Part shown: positions 63,348 to 64,000 of the stretch, piece after piece
Layout of the letters: each line of letters starts with the position of its first letter
Position numbering within the stretch: the first letter of the stretch is position 1
Notes under the pieces: model-generated
The model's input: only the letters and a program-made list of their open reading frames with translations
Database searches by the model: none
What the model was told of the DNA's origin: nothing
Program-made: the position numbers and the translations under genes
From: JAVJRN01 sp040218415
GTDB taxonomy: Bacteria > Bacteroidota > Bacteroidia > Cytophagales > Cyclobacteriaceae
Direction: 5' to 3'
Length of the DNA stretch: 64,000 nt
Assembly: GCA_040218415.1 (NCBI GenBank)
Contig: JAVJRN010000080.1
Location: 248,001 to 312,000 of the forward strand

Positions 63348-63555
63348 CCTACTTAGATTTATATATAATGACCTGAGTAAGGTCCAACATGATGAAATAC
63401 AAAGTGCCATTTTTACAGATGGTGCATTACAAGAAAAACTTGTAGAACTTCAGAATACGAAGTTGAGGTTGGATAAAATAGTATACAAGCCAAGTCGAAA
63501 GACAATCAATAGCATTTTGGCGTATTCTGCAGCCTATGAAGAAGAGTCTGTCTAA
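63316..63555 (+). CDS. small sigma-factor-linked protein (possible anti-sigma or regulator)
   Basis: A 79-residue, mostly helical protein (MRMTKTFTENDLLRFIYN) that overlaps the ECF sigma gene by 32 bp in a different frame, so translation is linked. The FTENDLLRFIYNDLS and LQEKLVELQNTK segments resemble the short helical partners found next to this sigma type in Cytophagales. There is no membrane helix, so if it is an anti-sigma it is soluble. ATG 63316 or 63322 may be used. Function is inferred only from its position. Confidence 0.6.
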   Translation: MRMTKTFTENDLLRFIYNDLSKVQHDEIQSAIFTDGALQEKLVELQNTKLRLDKIVYKPSRKTINSILAYSAAYEEESV

Positions 63556-63558
63556 TTT

Positions 63559-63595
63559 TGAAAGCACCTTCAAAAACAAATTGTAGGTGCTTTCA
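63559..63595 (+). terminator. hairpin between the sigma-linked gene and nth
   Basis: An 11-bp inverted repeat, TGAAAGCACCT (63559-63569) and AGGTGCTTTCA (63585-63595), encloses a 15-base loop. It lies 4 bp after the stop at 63555. A T run does not follow, so termination may be partial, and some read-through to nth is likely. Confidence 0.5.
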
Positions 63596-63609
63596 ATAAA
63601 TACTTAGAC

Positions 63610-64000
63610 ATGAACAAGAAAGAGCGATTTATCGCTTTTACGGATTATTTCAAGGATGCCTTTCCTGAGCCTGAAACAGAACTGAATTACAGCAATCCTT
63701 TTGAATTGGTAGTAGCTGTAGTACTCAGCGCGCAATGCACTGATGTGCGTATCAACAAGGTGACACCAGCACTTTTCGAGAGATTTCCTGATCCTGTGGC
63801 TATGTCTTTGGGAACATTCGACGAAATATTTGCACTCATACGAAGCGTCAGTTATCCCAATAACAAATCCAAGCATTTGATGAGTTTGAGTAAAATGCTC
63901 GTTGAAGATTTTGGTGGGGAAGTACCTGCAACCATTGAGGAACTACAAAAACTCCAAGGTGTTGGTCGAAAAACAGCCAACGTGGTAGTTTCCGTACTTT
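63610..64000 (+). CDS. nth: endonuclease III, N-terminal part (cut by window edge)
   Basis: From an ATG at 63610 the plus strand is open to the window end, giving 130 residues of endonuclease III, a DNA glycosylase/AP-lyase for oxidised pyrimidines. Visible are LVVAVVLSAQCTDVRIN (family N-terminal block) and the helix-hairpin-helix LQGVGRKTANVVV with the catalytic Lys. The catalytic Asp and the [4Fe-4S] cluster Cys residues should lie beyond the window. It follows the sigma-linked gene after a hairpin. Confidence 0.93.
   Translation, partial: MNKKERFIAFTDYFKDAFPEPETELNYSNPFELVVAVVLSAQCTDVRINKVTPALFERFPDPVAMSLGTFDEIFALIRSVSYPNNKSKHLMSLSKMLVEDFGGEVPATIEELQKLQGVGRKTANVVVSVL

Noticed and set aside
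1..64000. tRNA, rRNA, insertion sequence, prophage and integrase signatures
   Set aside because: None was recognised; all gaps longer than 150 bp were read on both strands without finding such elements.

Overview
The window looks like a chromosomal segment of a marine, low-GC member of the Bacteroidota, probably the Cytophagales (Reichenbachiella/Ekhidna/Fulvivirga-like). Pointers are the MurF-alanine racemase fusion, DUF4783 and DUF4105 proteins, an HD-PycTM fusion, PD40/OmpA proteins, the TerC, RsmI (short form) and PpiD/SurA types, few recognisable Shine-Dalgarno sites, and promoter-like -7 boxes of the TAnnTTTG kind. No rRNA, tRNA, insertion sequence, prophage or CRISPR array was seen. 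The genes are tightly packed, with many 1-8 bp overlaps.

Layout. 1-3069 (minus): the 5' part of an NhaD-type antiporter, an amino-acid dehydrogenase and AnmK. 3100-10695 (plus): an envelope-biogenesis run of CoaX, an outer-membrane barrel candidate, a TPR protein, LptC, a 56-residue membrane peptide, a CBS/CorC-type membrane protein and a PpiD/SurA-type foldase; a near-perfect terminator hairpin lies inside the 5' end of lptC. 10740-12706 (plus): DUF493, pterin dehydratase, RsmI and inositol-monophosphatase-like. 12708-19868 (mostly minus): a radical SAM/SPASM protein, a divergent DUF4105 protein (possible lipoprotein N-acyltransferase Lnb), then LysE, a membrane-anchored ATP-grasp enzyme, DinB, YHS, RecX, a YcxB-like protein, NadC and DUF4783. 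20222-24113 (plus): GpmI, a small lipoprotein and an ABC exporter; CorA converges on it. 25280-28728: a small membrane protein, TerC, PurE/PurK and a 47-residue peptide ending in GCGG.

28729-34617 (minus): MurF-Alr, a double GNAT, a tandem universal stress protein, a small gene that seems broken by two single-base insertions, and an HD phosphohydrolase fused to a PycTM-like effector domain. 34690-40024 (plus): a SdiA-regulated-type propeller protein translationally coupled to a 1220-residue phosphoesterase/kinase-like/outer-membrane-barrel fusion, then MaoC and a small zinc-ribbon-like protein ending in a bidirectional terminator. 40046-44745 (minus): an AsmA-family protein with a long charged tail, a lipoprotein and an aldehyde dehydrogenase.

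45600-62484 is a long minus-strand run: two OmpA proteins, an M23 peptidase, DsbD, an M20 dipeptidase, an unrecognised 1603-residue exported protein, PrmA, TpiA and UvrA. 62748-64000 (plus) holds an ECF sigma factor, an overlapping small partner protein and the 5' part of endonuclease III.

Most of the window is core metabolism and envelope assembly. The least-explained items are the HD-PycTM protein with its broken neighbour, the three-part phosphoesterase/kinase-like/barrel fusion, the 1603-residue protein, the terminator inside lptC and the GCGG peptide. I found no convincing multi-gene defence island or wholly new system.
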